The notes under the pieces were generated by a model. That model searched no databases. It was not told the DNA's origin and saw only the letters and a list, made by a program, of their open reading frames with translations. DNA of 64,000 nt from NCBI RefSeq assembly GCF_046054155.1, contig NZ_JBEQCT010000002.1:124001-188000 (forward strand), given 5' to 3'. Positions 35,444 to 43,320 of this stretch are shown piece after piece. Source of the stretch: Celerinatantimonas yamalensis. Its GTDB lineage: Bacteria; Pseudomonadota; Gammaproteobacteria; Enterobacterales; Celerinatantimonadaceae. Positions within the stretch are counted from its first letter, which is position 1. The number at the start of each line of letters is the position of its first letter. The translations under genes were made by a program, and so were the position numbers.

Positions 35444-35700
35444 TTTGCTCAAACTTCGCGGCATAATCATATTGAAGTAAGTCAATAACAAGCTTGATTG
35501 AGATTTTTGCCTAATTCGGTGATGTCAAAATAACATCAATCGATCGTTGCTCAGTGAGATAGGACCCAATCTATCGATCAACTGCTGTTTGAAATCGCCT
35601 TGACGCTCAGTCAAGTGCTCACCCGAGACTCCCCCACCATCAAAAACTGATTGAGTCGATCCAGCAAGTCTTTCCCTGCGATACTGGCGCGTTGTCCTGA

Positions 35701-36264
35701 GCACACCTTATATTTTCGCCAGCTGAAGCATTGCAGTGTCAATATCCATCGAACTTTAAATTACGTTTCTTGTTCATAGATCCGCAAGACAGCGGTTATT
35801 CACAGGGGCGAATGGACGCGCAGTGGCTTTATCGACTTTGCCCCGATCTTCATCAGAAAGATATTTTTCTCTGTGATCCACAAAGTTTTATGGATACGAT
35901 CTGTCAAGCTGCCGAACAGGCAAAATGTGATCTTTCGCGTCTGCATCGAGAGCCATTTACACCATCACATTCAAGCCCCTCGTCCCCCCAAGTAAACGCA
36001 ACATACTACCGCATTAACCTGCCTCAATTTGAAAGATATATTCAAGCGGCTTCAGGACAATCCATTTTACAAGCACTCGAAGCAGAAGGATTACCAATCA
36101 TCGGAGCCTGTCGCAATGGGATCTGTGGCTCATGTAAGTGTAAAGTTCATCAAGGTCAGATACGCACAACCACATCGGGCCCGCTAAGCGAGAAAGAGCG
36201 CAATGAGGGCTATATATTAGCTTGCTCATCAGAACCCTCTAGCGATCTAGACATAAGCTGGTAA
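35701..36264 (+). pseudogene. 5'-truncated NADH oxidoreductase (Hcr-like), C-terminal half only
   Basis: What remains is the end of the NAD-binding domain (IFLCDPQSFMD, cf. the usual CGP motif) and a complete C-terminal [2Fe-2S] ferredoxin domain. The cluster cysteines are seen in ACRNGICGSCKCKV and in LACSSEP. Full-length Hcr-type reductases are about 320-340 aa with an N-terminal FAD domain. Here homology begins at 35701 immediately after an in-frame TGA, and no FAD domain is found upstream. The open stretch from TTG 35731 (177 aa) has no good ribosome binding site. The hybrid-cluster protein partner is not in the window. Possibly a decayed gene, or a stand-alone ferredoxin-like fragment still expressed. 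Confidence 0.75.
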
Positions 36265-36380
36265 CCTTATTCGTCGTGAAACGTCTCACGGCGAATCGCT
36301 TCTTACCTATTCGCTCAAGACTATATATTTCTTTAATCCACACGTCATTCACGCTTTTAATGAAGCTTTGCGCACGACAC

Positions 36381-36911
36381 TTATCGGCCTTGTGCACGAG
36401 CCGACAAAATGTGGTAGACAATAGCAATCAAAAAGAATGTACCAATATAAGTCATACTCACCAGACGCTGATGGTATAAGGCTTTCATTCCCACAATAGC
36501 TAATGGAATATACAACAATAGCCCCGTAACCACGCCCGGAGAATATCGATATAATTTAATAACCCCATAAAGATGGAATAGCCCATTGATCACGAGAAAA
36601 ATAGCAATTCCCACCCATAGAGATGCCCCACCATTGGTATTTCCTAAATGCATGGCGAATAACAGTAGAAACATCATCAATGTATTGATAAAAACTAAAA
36701 AGCTTGGATCTCTTCCCTTCGTTTTAGCCGGCATAAATAGGTTATACCATTGGATAAAACGCCCTGGAAATACAAATTCTTCAATAACATGTAACATGGC
36801 GGCTATTGCTAAAAGCAACGATAATTGCGCAACATTTACGCTCAAGTCTTGCAATGACATCACCATCGATTGCCCCCAAGCAAGCGTTTCTGGCCATAGC
36901 GTGGCTGTCAT
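36381..36911 (-). CDS. HXXEE-domain integral membrane protein
   Basis: Membrane protein of 176 aa with about five hydrophobic helices. It carries the motif that names the family, HVIEEFVFPGRF (about residues 41-52). Members are of unknown function. The ATG overlaps the stop of the upstream small HTH gene (ATGA), so the two are translationally coupled. Coupling to a regulator hints at a regulated small transporter or sensor, but nothing in the sequence gives a substrate. Confidence 0.8.
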   Translation of the reverse strand: MTATLWPETLAWGQSMVMSLQDLSVNVAQLSLLLAIAAMLHVIEEFVFPGRFIQWYNLFMPAKTKGRDPSFLVFINTLMMFLLLFAMHLGNTNGGASLWVGIAIFLVINGLFHLYGVIKLYRYSPGVVTGLLLYIPLAIVGMKALYHQRLVSMTYIGTFFLIAIVYHILSARAQGR

Positions 36912-37159
36912 TTAGCCTCCAAGTTTACATCTAACGATTCAATCAGTTGTCGAACATGTTCATTTTGTAACACCAATGTATATTTCATCGCTTCGGCGCA
37001 GCCCAGCACGATAACAATCGCACGAGTACGAGTTTTAGGCTCGTTCCACCAGTTAAAAAGAGTACTGCGACCAAACCCACTCATCGCAACCACATCCTTA
37101 AGTTTGATATGCCTTCTCTTTGCAAAATCATTGAGACTCATCATGATCATAAAACCCAT
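36908..37159 (-). CDS. Small helix-turn-helix DNA-binding protein
   Basis: A protein of about 77-83 aa. The segment LKDVVAMSGFGRSTLFNWWN (about residues 20-39) has the spacing of a helix-turn-helix with a Trp-containing recognition helix. Three in-frame ATGs (37159, 37150-37141) precede the conserved part and none has a clear Shine-Dalgarno sequence, so the start is uncertain. It overlaps the HXXEE gene by 4 nt. Probably an autoregulator of this two-gene unit. No closer family assignment can be made. Confidence 0.6.
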   Translation of the reverse strand: MGFMIMMSLNDFAKRRHIKLKDVVAMSGFGRSTLFNWWNEPKTRTRAIVIVLGCAEAMKYTLVLQNEHVRQLIESLDVNLEAK

Positions 37160-37739
37160 GAATATAGACTTAAAAAGCTAAAATAGTCTACAATATGGAC
37201 TTTTTAAACTCAATAACTAATCATTTATCGTGATAAAATAGGTCACTTAGTTTCCAATTTTGGGAACATTTAACGCGCCGAATACTCATCAAATCAATAA
37301 GGTAGCAAAGAAGTATCACTCATATTGAGTCGATATAAAATCGATGACCAAAATGCGTTTTCCCTTTTTCATGGCATCAGAATCATTCTGATTGACAAGT
37401 AGATAATCTACGGTTGTTTTCAGGAATCGGTCATCTGACTCAGACTCCCTCATTCGTGTAAATATCACACAGGGCAGCTCATACATCACGGTGCGGATAG
37501 CTAAGCTATCCAAGACTCAAACAGCACGTTTACTATTTAATTTATTAGCTATTTTTAGGTTTCATCCACATTCTTACAAATAAATTCTACTTTATGGCGC
37601 AGTCGTTCTAATTGTAACTATGATTAAAGGTGCAAAGAATGGTGATTGCTATTGATAGATTAACTGAAAAATGCTGCCATTTTAGGTAATAAAATTATAA
37701 AAATCATATCATTAAAAATGGGTTTGAATGGAGAAAACG
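37160..37739. other. Intergenic region between the HTH gene and the binding-protein gene
   Basis: About 580 bases of mostly AT-rich sequence. A 65-codon minus-strand frame (37316-37513, TTG start) is not credible as a gene. A 17-bp palindrome (GGATAGCT-A-AGCTATCC) sits at 37495-37511. Promoters for the leftward HTH/HXXEE pair and the rightward binding-protein/chemoreceptor pair must lie here. Confidence 0.4.
37495..37511. promoter_or_regulatory. Palindrome upstream of the binding-protein gene
   Basis: GGATAGCT and AGCTATCC are perfect arms around a single A, about 230 bp upstream of the periplasmic binding protein. Operator-like, regulator unknown. Confidence 0.3.
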
Positions 37740-38681
37740 ATGAGCAGAAGGATTTCGACACAGAAAGCTGGGTTATTAGCTTGCCTATTGCTCTCGACGC
37801 TATTCAGTCCTCTCGCCTTGGCAAAGTTTATCACTGTTGCTGGCAACAAAGCTGATAACTTCCAAAACCAACTACTAAGTGGAATCGAACAAGCCGTTGA
37901 TGGGCGCGGCGATGAAAGCTATATGGATGTTGCCAACGGTGATTTTGCGCGCCAACTCGAGCAGATTCGTCAGTATGTCAAAACAGGAACAGATGCCATT
38001 ATCATCGTAAGTACCACCAGAGACCCAAAGCAAGTCCAGCAAATTATAGACGTATCCGCTAATAAGCCGCTGGTATTTGTCAATCAAGAACCACTTGCCG
38101 ATCTCAATAAGCTACCTAAACATACAGCTTATGTGGGTTCAAATGAAAAAGATTCGGGCACCATGGAAATGGAAGAATTAGCCAGATTGGCCAATTACCA
38201 AGGCAAGGTTGCACTACTAATTGGCGAACCCAAGCATAGTGCCGCCATTATGCGCACCCAAGATGTGAAAGATGTCATTGCTAAATACCCGAAGATGAAA
38301 CTTGTGACTAGCGAAGTCGCCAACTGGAACCGTAATGAAGCTTATCAGATCACCAAAAAATGGCTCAGTAGCAAACTCGACTTTAATATTTTAGTCGCCA
38401 ACAATGATGAAATGATTATCGGTGCGATCCTCGCGATGCAAGATGCGGGAGTTGATCCGAAAAAATATCTCACTGGAGGAGTCGATGCAACACAAGATGC
38501 GCTGCGCCTAATGGCCCAAGGAGATCTATCAGTAACTGTGCTTCAAGATGCCGCTAAACAGGGAACAACGGCTGTCGACGTTACTTATCAATTAATCCAA
38601 GGTGAGCCAACGTCACCCACTTACTGGGTTCCTTTTCGATTGGTTACCCCACAAAACTATCAGCAATATTTAGTTAAATAA
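37740..38681 (+). CDS. Periplasmic sugar-binding protein (RbsB-type) paired with a chemoreceptor
   Basis: Exported protein of 313 aa with a signal peptide (LLACLLLSTLFSPLALA, cleavage about residue 28). The mature part has the two-lobed peripla_BP_4 pattern (KADNFQNQLLSGIEQAV; TDAIIIVSTTRDPKQVQQII; LVANNDEMIIGAILAMQDAG; GGVDATQDAL). The start at 37740 follows AATGGAGAAAACG. Binding proteins of this class normally serve ABC importers, but no permease or ATPase gene is adjacent. Instead a methyl-accepting chemotaxis protein follows after 24 nt. It therefore probably works as a ligand-sensing co-receptor. Ligand unknown; a sugar or autoinducer-2-like molecule is possible. Confidence 0.85.
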   Translation: MSRRISTQKAGLLACLLLSTLFSPLALAKFITVAGNKADNFQNQLLSGIEQAVDGRGDESYMDVANGDFARQLEQIRQYVKTGTDAIIIVSTTRDPKQVQQIIDVSANKPLVFVNQEPLADLNKLPKHTAYVGSNEKDSGTMEMEELARLANYQGKVALLIGEPKHSAAIMRTQDVKDVIAKYPKMKLVTSEVANWNRNEAYQITKKWLSSKLDFNILVANNDEMIIGAILAMQDAGVDPKKYLTGGVDATQDALRLMAQGDLSVTVLQDAAKQGTTAVDVTYQLIQGEPTSPTYWVPFRLVTPQNYQQYLVK

Positions 38682-38705
38682 CGGGCCCGCACAAGGAGTA
38701 TCACA

Positions 38706-40694
38706 ATGTCTTTGACTCTCGTACAACGAATTGTTACCGGATTCATGATCCTGTTAATGGCTTTACTCGTGCTGGTTGGTGTGAACTACCATTCATTGAA
38801 TAAGATCCAAGGAAATATTGAACAAATTACCGAGCAAACCATCCCGTTAGAACAGGCCGCTAACGACAGCAAAATTTCTATTTTGCAACAAAATCAAATT
38901 CTGCTCTCAGTATTTAATTCAGTGAATGCCGAACAAATAGCAACTATTGAGCAACAATTTAAAACAGCCCGAGAACACACCGACCAAGTACTAAACTCTA
39001 TTTCAAAAGATCAACTCAAAGCACATGACAACTTGGCCAAAAGTCTTGACGCCATCAAGACACTACGCCAGCAATATAGCCAAACAGCGATGTTAATGCT
39101 CAATCAACACCGAGAAGCGATCACCATAAACCGGCAGATCAATGATCAACTGGGCAAATTTAGTCATCTGGAAGAGCGATTGAACTACTACCTGAGTAAA
39201 TATGGCGCCCCCCGCTATGACAACCCAGAACTTAAATTAACGATTACCGGACTATCGCTAGAAGTGAAACAGGTTATCAGTTATTTCAACAATTATTTGA
39301 TCCACCCTAACATTGATCAACTCAAAGATAATTTGAGTGGCATGGACATCATACTAGAAAAACGTTTTGAAAAAATTCGCCAGTTAGATACTGATAAAGG
39401 AAAATTATTTAGTCTGATGCTCACGCCACTGATCGAACAGCTCAAAGGTAACGAGGGTTTGCTTAACCTTTATATTCGAGACACCCAAAATCAACAGGCC
39501 GAAGATCAAGGTGTTCGCCAAGTTCAAGGCCGCATAGGTGAGCTGCTCGCTAAAAGTGACAGCTTTACTAACGAAGCTAAAGCGATGGTGATTGCGGCTC
39601 GAGATAATAGTAATAAAAGTATTCAAGTCATTGAAAGATCGACCTTATTAGTCAGTGTTATTGCACTGGCTATTGCGATTATCACGCCGTTATTGATTGC
39701 GACACGCATCCGTCGTTCGATCAAAACATTTCGACAAGCACTAGTTACCATGACCAACGGTGACATGCAGGTTAAATTCGACCAATCGAGCCATGATGAA
39801 TTTAGTGAGCTGGGAAGCCACTTGAATGAATTAGCAGAAAATTTACGCCAAACATTTAGTGCGCTGAGTAAAAGCTCTGAGCAACTTAGCCATGTCGCTG
39901 AACGAAATGCGCAGGTCAGTGAGCAAACGACACAAGCGGTCACTCACCAACGCAATCTCTTAGAATCGACCGCATCGGCGATGACACAGATGGAAAGCTC
40001 TGTCGCAGAGGTCGCTCAGCGCGCACATGATACCATGAACTCAGCCGAACAAGCGGGTCACCAGATGGATGAAGTCAGCCATCGCATTAAACAAGCCATT
40101 ACGAATATTAAAGCCCAAGCGGCTGATATTGAAAACGCGTCTAAAACGACGCTTGAGTTGAATGAATACGGCCAAAAAATCGACTCGATTATTGAGACCA
40201 TTCAAAATATTGCCGAGCAAACGAACTTGTTAGCACTTAATGCAGCCATTGAAGCCGCTCGAGCGGGTGAACAAGGTCGTGGTTTTGCGGTCGTCGCTGA
40301 CGAAGTTCGATCGCTTGCAAGTCGGACTAAAAAATCGACTAAAGAGATCCAAACCATGATCGAGTTGATGCAAAAACTGATTCAGGCCGTAGTGGATGTC
40401 ATAGGTGTGAATGTGAGTAAAAACACCTCCAATATCGAAGTTGCTGAGTCAGCGGATGAAAGCTTATCGATGATGAATGAGTCGATCCATAAAATCGTTG
40501 AAATGAATATTCAAATTGCCACCGCAACCGAAGAGCAAAGCACGACCGTTCTCGATATCAGTACCAGTGTCGTCAATATCAGTGATGCCGCCGAACAAAC
40601 CGCGCAAGGCGCCAAAGACAATGACCAGACCAGCAAATTGCTACGCGAACAAGCTCAACAGCAACAACAGTTAATTAGTAAATTTAAAGTCTAA
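38706..40694 (+). CDS. Methyl-accepting chemotaxis protein
   Basis: Transmembrane chemoreceptor of 662 aa. An N-terminal helix (about residues 8-27) is followed by a large helical periplasmic domain (about 28-310), a second transmembrane helix (about 312-332) and a HAMP linker (about 335-385). The cytoplasmic signalling domain has the invariant hairpin tip IAEQTNLLALNAAIEAARAG near residue 501 and GRGFAVVADEVRSLA after it. The C-terminus ends QQQQLISKFKV without a CheR/CheB tether pentapeptide. It follows the binding-protein gene by 24 nt with GGAG-like AAGGAG before the ATG, so the pair is an operon and the binding protein is its likely ligand carrier. Confidence 0.95.
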   Translation: MSLTLVQRIVTGFMILLMALLVLVGVNYHSLNKIQGNIEQITEQTIPLEQAANDSKISILQQNQILLSVFNSVNAEQIATIEQQFKTAREHTDQVLNSISKDQLKAHDNLAKSLDAIKTLRQQYSQTAMLMLNQHREAITINRQINDQLGKFSHLEERLNYYLSKYGAPRYDNPELKLTITGLSLEVKQVISYFNNYLIHPNIDQLKDNLSGMDIILEKRFEKIRQLDTDKGKLFSLMLTPLIEQLKGNEGLLNLYIRDTQNQQAEDQGVRQVQGRIGELLAKSDSFTNEAKAMVIAARDNSNKSIQVIERSTLLVSVIALAIAIITPLLIATRIRRSIKTFRQALVTMTNGDMQVKFDQSSHDEFSELGSHLNELAENLRQTFSALSKSSEQLSHVAERNAQVSEQTTQAVTHQRNLLESTASAMTQMESSVAEVAQRAHDTMNSAEQAGHQMDEVSHRIKQAITNIKAQAADIENASKTTLELNEYGQKIDSIIETIQNIAEQTNLLALNAAIEAARAGEQGRGFAVVADEVRSLASRTKKSTKEIQTMIELMQKLIQAVVDVIGVNVSKNTSNIEVAESADESLSMMNESIHKIVEMNIQIATATEEQSTTVLDISTSVVNISDAAEQTAQGAKDNDQTSKLLREQAQQQQQLISKFKV

Positions 40695-40710
40695 ATCTTC
40701 ATTTTGGCCT

Positions 40711-40750
40711 TTCAGCAAGTATAGCCCTTTTGAGGTTATACTTAGCTGAA
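40711..40750 (+). terminator. Stem-loop after the chemoreceptor gene
   Basis: TTCAGCAAGTATA (40711-40723) pairs with TATACTTAGCTGAA (40737-40750) with one bulge and a 13-nt loop, starting 16 nt after the stop. There is no strong T-run, so termination is only likely. Confidence 0.5.
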
Positions 40751-40908
40751 CTGTTGTTATAAACATAGCAACTTATATGTCACTACGAAGGATAAAATGG
40801 TTAAGACTTCAAAACATCGAATAACTCGGTGAAATAAACCGCATTCTTAGGCATAATGGCACTGATTTTTTCAGGGACTTTCCCACTAATTATTGAATGA
40901 GAAAACCA

Positions 40909-41487
40909 ATGTCAATTGAACAAATACTGAATCAACGTGCAGAACATCAGTGTGAACTGTGCAAATCGAGCCACAACCTTGAGGTGTTTGAAATTGCAAA
41001 CAGCCCCGCAAATGATGCTGATCATAGCGCGCTGTTGTGTGAAACATGTCGTACTCAGTTAAATGATCCGACGCAGATCGAAACCAATCATTGGCGCTGT
41101 TTAAGCGACAGTATGTGGAGTCCCATTGGCGCTATCCAAGTCTTAGCTTATCGCCAATTACACCAACTTAAACATGAAACATGGGCGCAAGATCTATTAG
41201 ATATGCTCTATCTTGATGACGAACTGCGAGCATGGGCAGATACAGATCTTCAACTCGATGCAGACGAACAGTTGTCTCCGACATTAGATAGCAACGGCAC
41301 ACCGCTTGAGGCGGGTGATACGGTTCATTTAATCAAAGATTTAGTCGTCAAAGGTGCAGGATTTACGGCAAAACGTGGCACCGCTGTACGCAATATCAGT
41401 TTAACAGAAAACCCGACTCAGATTGAAGGACGAGTCAATGGGACACGAATTGTCCTTTTAACCCAATACCTGAAGAAGTCAAGTTAA
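40909..41487 (+). CDS. phnA: PhnA-family protein (YjdM-like, zinc-ribbon)
   Basis: Cytoplasmic protein of about 192 aa. An N-terminal zinc-ribbon has two CxxC-type pairs (CELCKSSHNL and CETCRTQL). The C-terminal PhnA domain has the diagnostic segment DTVHLIKDLVVKGAGFTAKRG (quoted in part; about residues 143-163). Despite the name, most members are not phosphonoacetate hydrolases and their role is unclear. This longer two-part form is common outside E. coli. An ATG 12 nt upstream (40897) is also possible. Its last 53 nt overlap, tail to tail, the end of the convergent transposase-like gene. Confidence 0.85.
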   Translation: MSIEQILNQRAEHQCELCKSSHNLEVFEIANSPANDADHSALLCETCRTQLNDPTQIETNHWRCLSDSMWSPIGAIQVLAYRQLHQLKHETWAQDLLDMLYLDDELRAWADTDLQLDADEQLSPTLDSNGTPLEAGDTVHLIKDLVVKGAGFTAKRGTAVRNISLTENPTQIEGRVNGTRIVLLTQYLKKSS

Positions 41488-42046
41488 CCACATCAGCATC
41501 ATGAAAAGTCTCTGTTTTCTCAGAAAAAAGAGACTTTTCATCAATATATGGCGATACCCAATCTGCATCTAATCGCCCCTCTTCAACATATTGATGCAGA
41601 CTTGAATAGGGCCAATTAATCGCTTTATCTACGATCCCTTGACGCACAACTTCGGCGTGAATGTCATCTCTATAACGCAACCACTGTTGCACATCGTGAA
41701 TCAGATGGTAATGATACTCAGTTTGCCACACGCTTGAGCGCCGATAAGGGGTGAAACTACGCACGACTCTCAAAGGGGCGATATGATTGGTAAATTGCTG
41801 TTGAAGCATACGAACAAAATTATGGAAGTTGCTCTCTCCCAAAGGGCAATAAACCATCATATGCAGTTGGCTCGGAAGTACCGTCATCGATTGAATAATA
41901 CATGGATAACGGCAAAGTGATTCACTAACCGAAGTCGCAAGTAATTTAATATTTTCTAGTAAGTAACTATATGATGGGGAATCGACCTGATGCAACGTAA
42001 ATACATAACAACCATTTGGCTGAAAAGTGCGTCGGTACGATGTCAT
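41435..42046 (-). CDS. REP-associated tyrosine transposase (RAYT) homologue with degenerate active site
   Basis: Y1_Tnp-type protein of 203 aa. Family hallmarks are the N-terminal YRRTFQPNGCYVFTLHQVD, the VWQTEYHYHLIHD segment (about residue 108) and the late WPYSSLHQYVEEG (about residue 145). RAYTs normally cleave REP hairpins with an HUH pair and a tyrosine. Here the HUH position reads LPSQLHMMV (about residue 56), with the first His replaced by Gln. The usual DYIHxNPVKHG stretch reads RDDIHAEVVRQG, with Asp at the expected tyrosine position. It is therefore probably inactive or repurposed. AAGGATTATT precedes the ATG. It overlaps phnA by 53 nt. BIME-like repeats occur 6.6-17 kb to the right but not beside it. 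Confidence 0.82.
   Translation of the reverse strand: MTSYRRTFQPNGCYVFTLHQVDSPSYSYLLENIKLLATSVSESLCRYPCIIQSMTVLPSQLHMMVYCPLGESNFHNFVRMLQQQFTNHIAPLRVVRSFTPYRRSSVWQTEYHYHLIHDVQQWLRYRDDIHAEVVRQGIVDKAINWPYSSLHQYVEEGRLDADWVSPYIDEKSLFSEKTETFHDADVVNLTSSGIGLKGQFVSH
41501..41541. terminator. Long hairpin at the phnA/RAYT convergence
   Basis: ATGAAAAGTCTCT (41501-41513) and AGAGACTTTTCAT (41529-41541) are perfect 13-bp arms, with further pairing in the loop. It starts 13 nt after the phnA stop and lies inside the 3' coding part of the RAYT gene. It probably terminates phnA transcription and could be a recognition hairpin. Confidence 0.55.
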
Positions 42047-42159
42047 AATAATCCTTGTTCACTAACAACATGAAGAACAATACAAGTGAAAAAGCTAATT
42101 AATCCGCATAATTAACTAGTTGAACCGACCTAATAATAACAAAACAATCAAAAAAATAA

Positions 42160-42552
42160 AAGTTATTGCCAATCCACTCATTAAAAAATGAGGCATTTAT
42201 CAATTTAGATGACTCGAAAAAACTGCAAAGGCTCGCCGACGAAATGACCTTAGCCATTGAGCCACTGCGAAATCAACGAGAGACGCTGCCGGATTGAGTG
42301 AAAAACTACCTGAATAAACTTGCCGCTTTCAAACGCGATGACGGCCCGAACCTTTTCCAAAACTTTCAACCTCATTGAACCGTGCTAGCAAATGAAAAAA
42401 GTCTAAAACTGGCTAGCTTTAACATGAAAATGAAGACCAATCAGCCAGAGGCCCAAGGTGAAATCATTGGTGTGGAATCGGCATTGCAGATGAATGGGGT
42501 CAACAAAAAGAAATCATCGCTCGCTATTATTTCAAAAATAAAAGCCATATAG
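42160..42552 (+). pseudogene. Decayed gene with two in-frame TGA codons
   Basis: One reading frame stays coding-like for about 130 codons to TAG at 42550, interrupted only by TGA at 42295 and 42376. The product runs LDDSKKLQRLADEMTLAIEP, then KNYLNKLAAFKRDDGPNLFQ, then TVLANEKSLKLASFNMKMKT. Both TGA positions could derive from TGG (contexts LPD-VKN and QPH-TVL). No start codon or ribosome binding site is apparent and I do not recognise the family. Lying between a transposase-like gene and a TetR regulator, it is most likely a gene remnant. Confidence 0.45.
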
Positions 42553-42572
42553 GCCAAGAACAGAAACACTAT

Positions 42573-43157
42573 TTAACTCTGTTCTTGGTCTGCTCTAGCC
42601 ATTAAAAGCACTCGATCAATCATACGATGAAGATGATCAACAGATGGGGGCTCTTGCAAAAAAATAATACGGTAAATCAGTCCACCAATTACCCCATCTA
42701 AGATATCGTCAACAGTTGGGATCGAACGATCATCACGCTCTTTAGCGCGCTGTAAAATATGCTGAACCTGCTGCAAAGTGAAACCACAGCAGCGTGCTGT
42801 TTGATCCTTTTGCTGTGATGCCAACACATCCTTAAGAACCTGTCGGCCAGGGCCCGACGACATTTCATCTACAAACTCTTCAAACCAATGATATAAATCT
42901 GCCTTGAGGCTTCCCTTGTCAGGCGGTGGGGTTTCTGGCTGCCACGATTGCAACGAAACATCCGCTAATAAGGTTGGAAGGTCTCCCCAGCGCCGATAGA
43001 TAGTCGTTGGTGTTACACCAGCATGATTAGCAATCATTGGCACAGTTATAGCGTCACTTCCTATCTGTGTAATCAACTCATTGACAGCTTTATGAATAGC
43101 TATCTGTACTCTGGCACTTCGGCCTCCAGGTCTTAATCCCTCACGTATATGCGACAT
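42573..43157 (-). CDS. TetR-family repressor of the divergent MFS exporter
   Basis: Regulator of 194 aa with an N-terminal TetR helix-turn-helix (VPMIANHAGVTPTTIYRRWG, about residues 39-58) and a helical C-terminal ligand domain. GAGAAGAGGAT precedes the ATG. It is divergent from an MFS transporter, with a 163-bp gap that contains a near-perfect 31-bp palindrome. It should repress the transporter and itself until a toxic ligand binds. Confidence 0.9.
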   Translation of the reverse strand: MSHIREGLRPGGRSARVQIAIHKAVNELITQIGSDAITVPMIANHAGVTPTTIYRRWGDLPTLLADVSLQSWQPETPPPDKGSLKADLYHWFEEFVDEMSSGPGRQVLKDVLASQQKDQTARCCGFTLQQVQHILQRAKERDDRSIPTVDDILDGVIGGLIYRIIFLQEPPSVDHLHRMIDRVLLMARADQEQS

Positions 43158-43195
43158 ATCCTCTTCTCATCTACAAGCTAGACACAGTATCTATC

Positions 43196-43226
43196 TCCAC
43201 TAAAGCAAATTATTTGCTTTAGTGGA
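43196..43226. promoter_or_regulatory. 31-bp palindromic operator between tetR and MFS genes
   Basis: TCCACTAAAGCAAAT and ATTTGCTTTAGTGGA are perfect 15-bp arms around a single T. A second partial copy (ATTTGCTTTAGT) lies at 43257-43268, near the transporter promoter. Strong candidate for the TetR-type regulator's operators. Confidence 0.75.
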
Positions 43227-43256
43227 AAACAAATGATATTTTTTTAAAAGCTAAAT

Positions 43257-43268
43257 ATTTGCTTTAGT
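43257..43268. promoter_or_regulatory. Second half-operator between tetR and MFS genes
   Basis: ATTTGCTTTAGT repeats one arm of the 31-bp palindrome. The surrounding AGCTAAATATTTGCT is itself nearly symmetrical. It is 52 bp upstream of the transporter start. Confidence 0.5.
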
Positions 43269-43320
43269 AGCAAACCCGAGCACTAAAGCTAAAAATCAAT
43301 GTTAACGTGAAGGCCGCACT

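Noticed and set aside
35500..35700. Possible protein relic on the minus strand between the CRP-like site and the hcr fragment
   Set aside because: Short pieces such as LTERQGDFKQQLIDRLG look coding but are broken and match no family I know. I could not tie them to bglG or any other gene.
37316..37513. 65-codon minus-strand frame with TTG start
   Set aside because: Weak start, no family resemblance and a palindrome inside its first codons.
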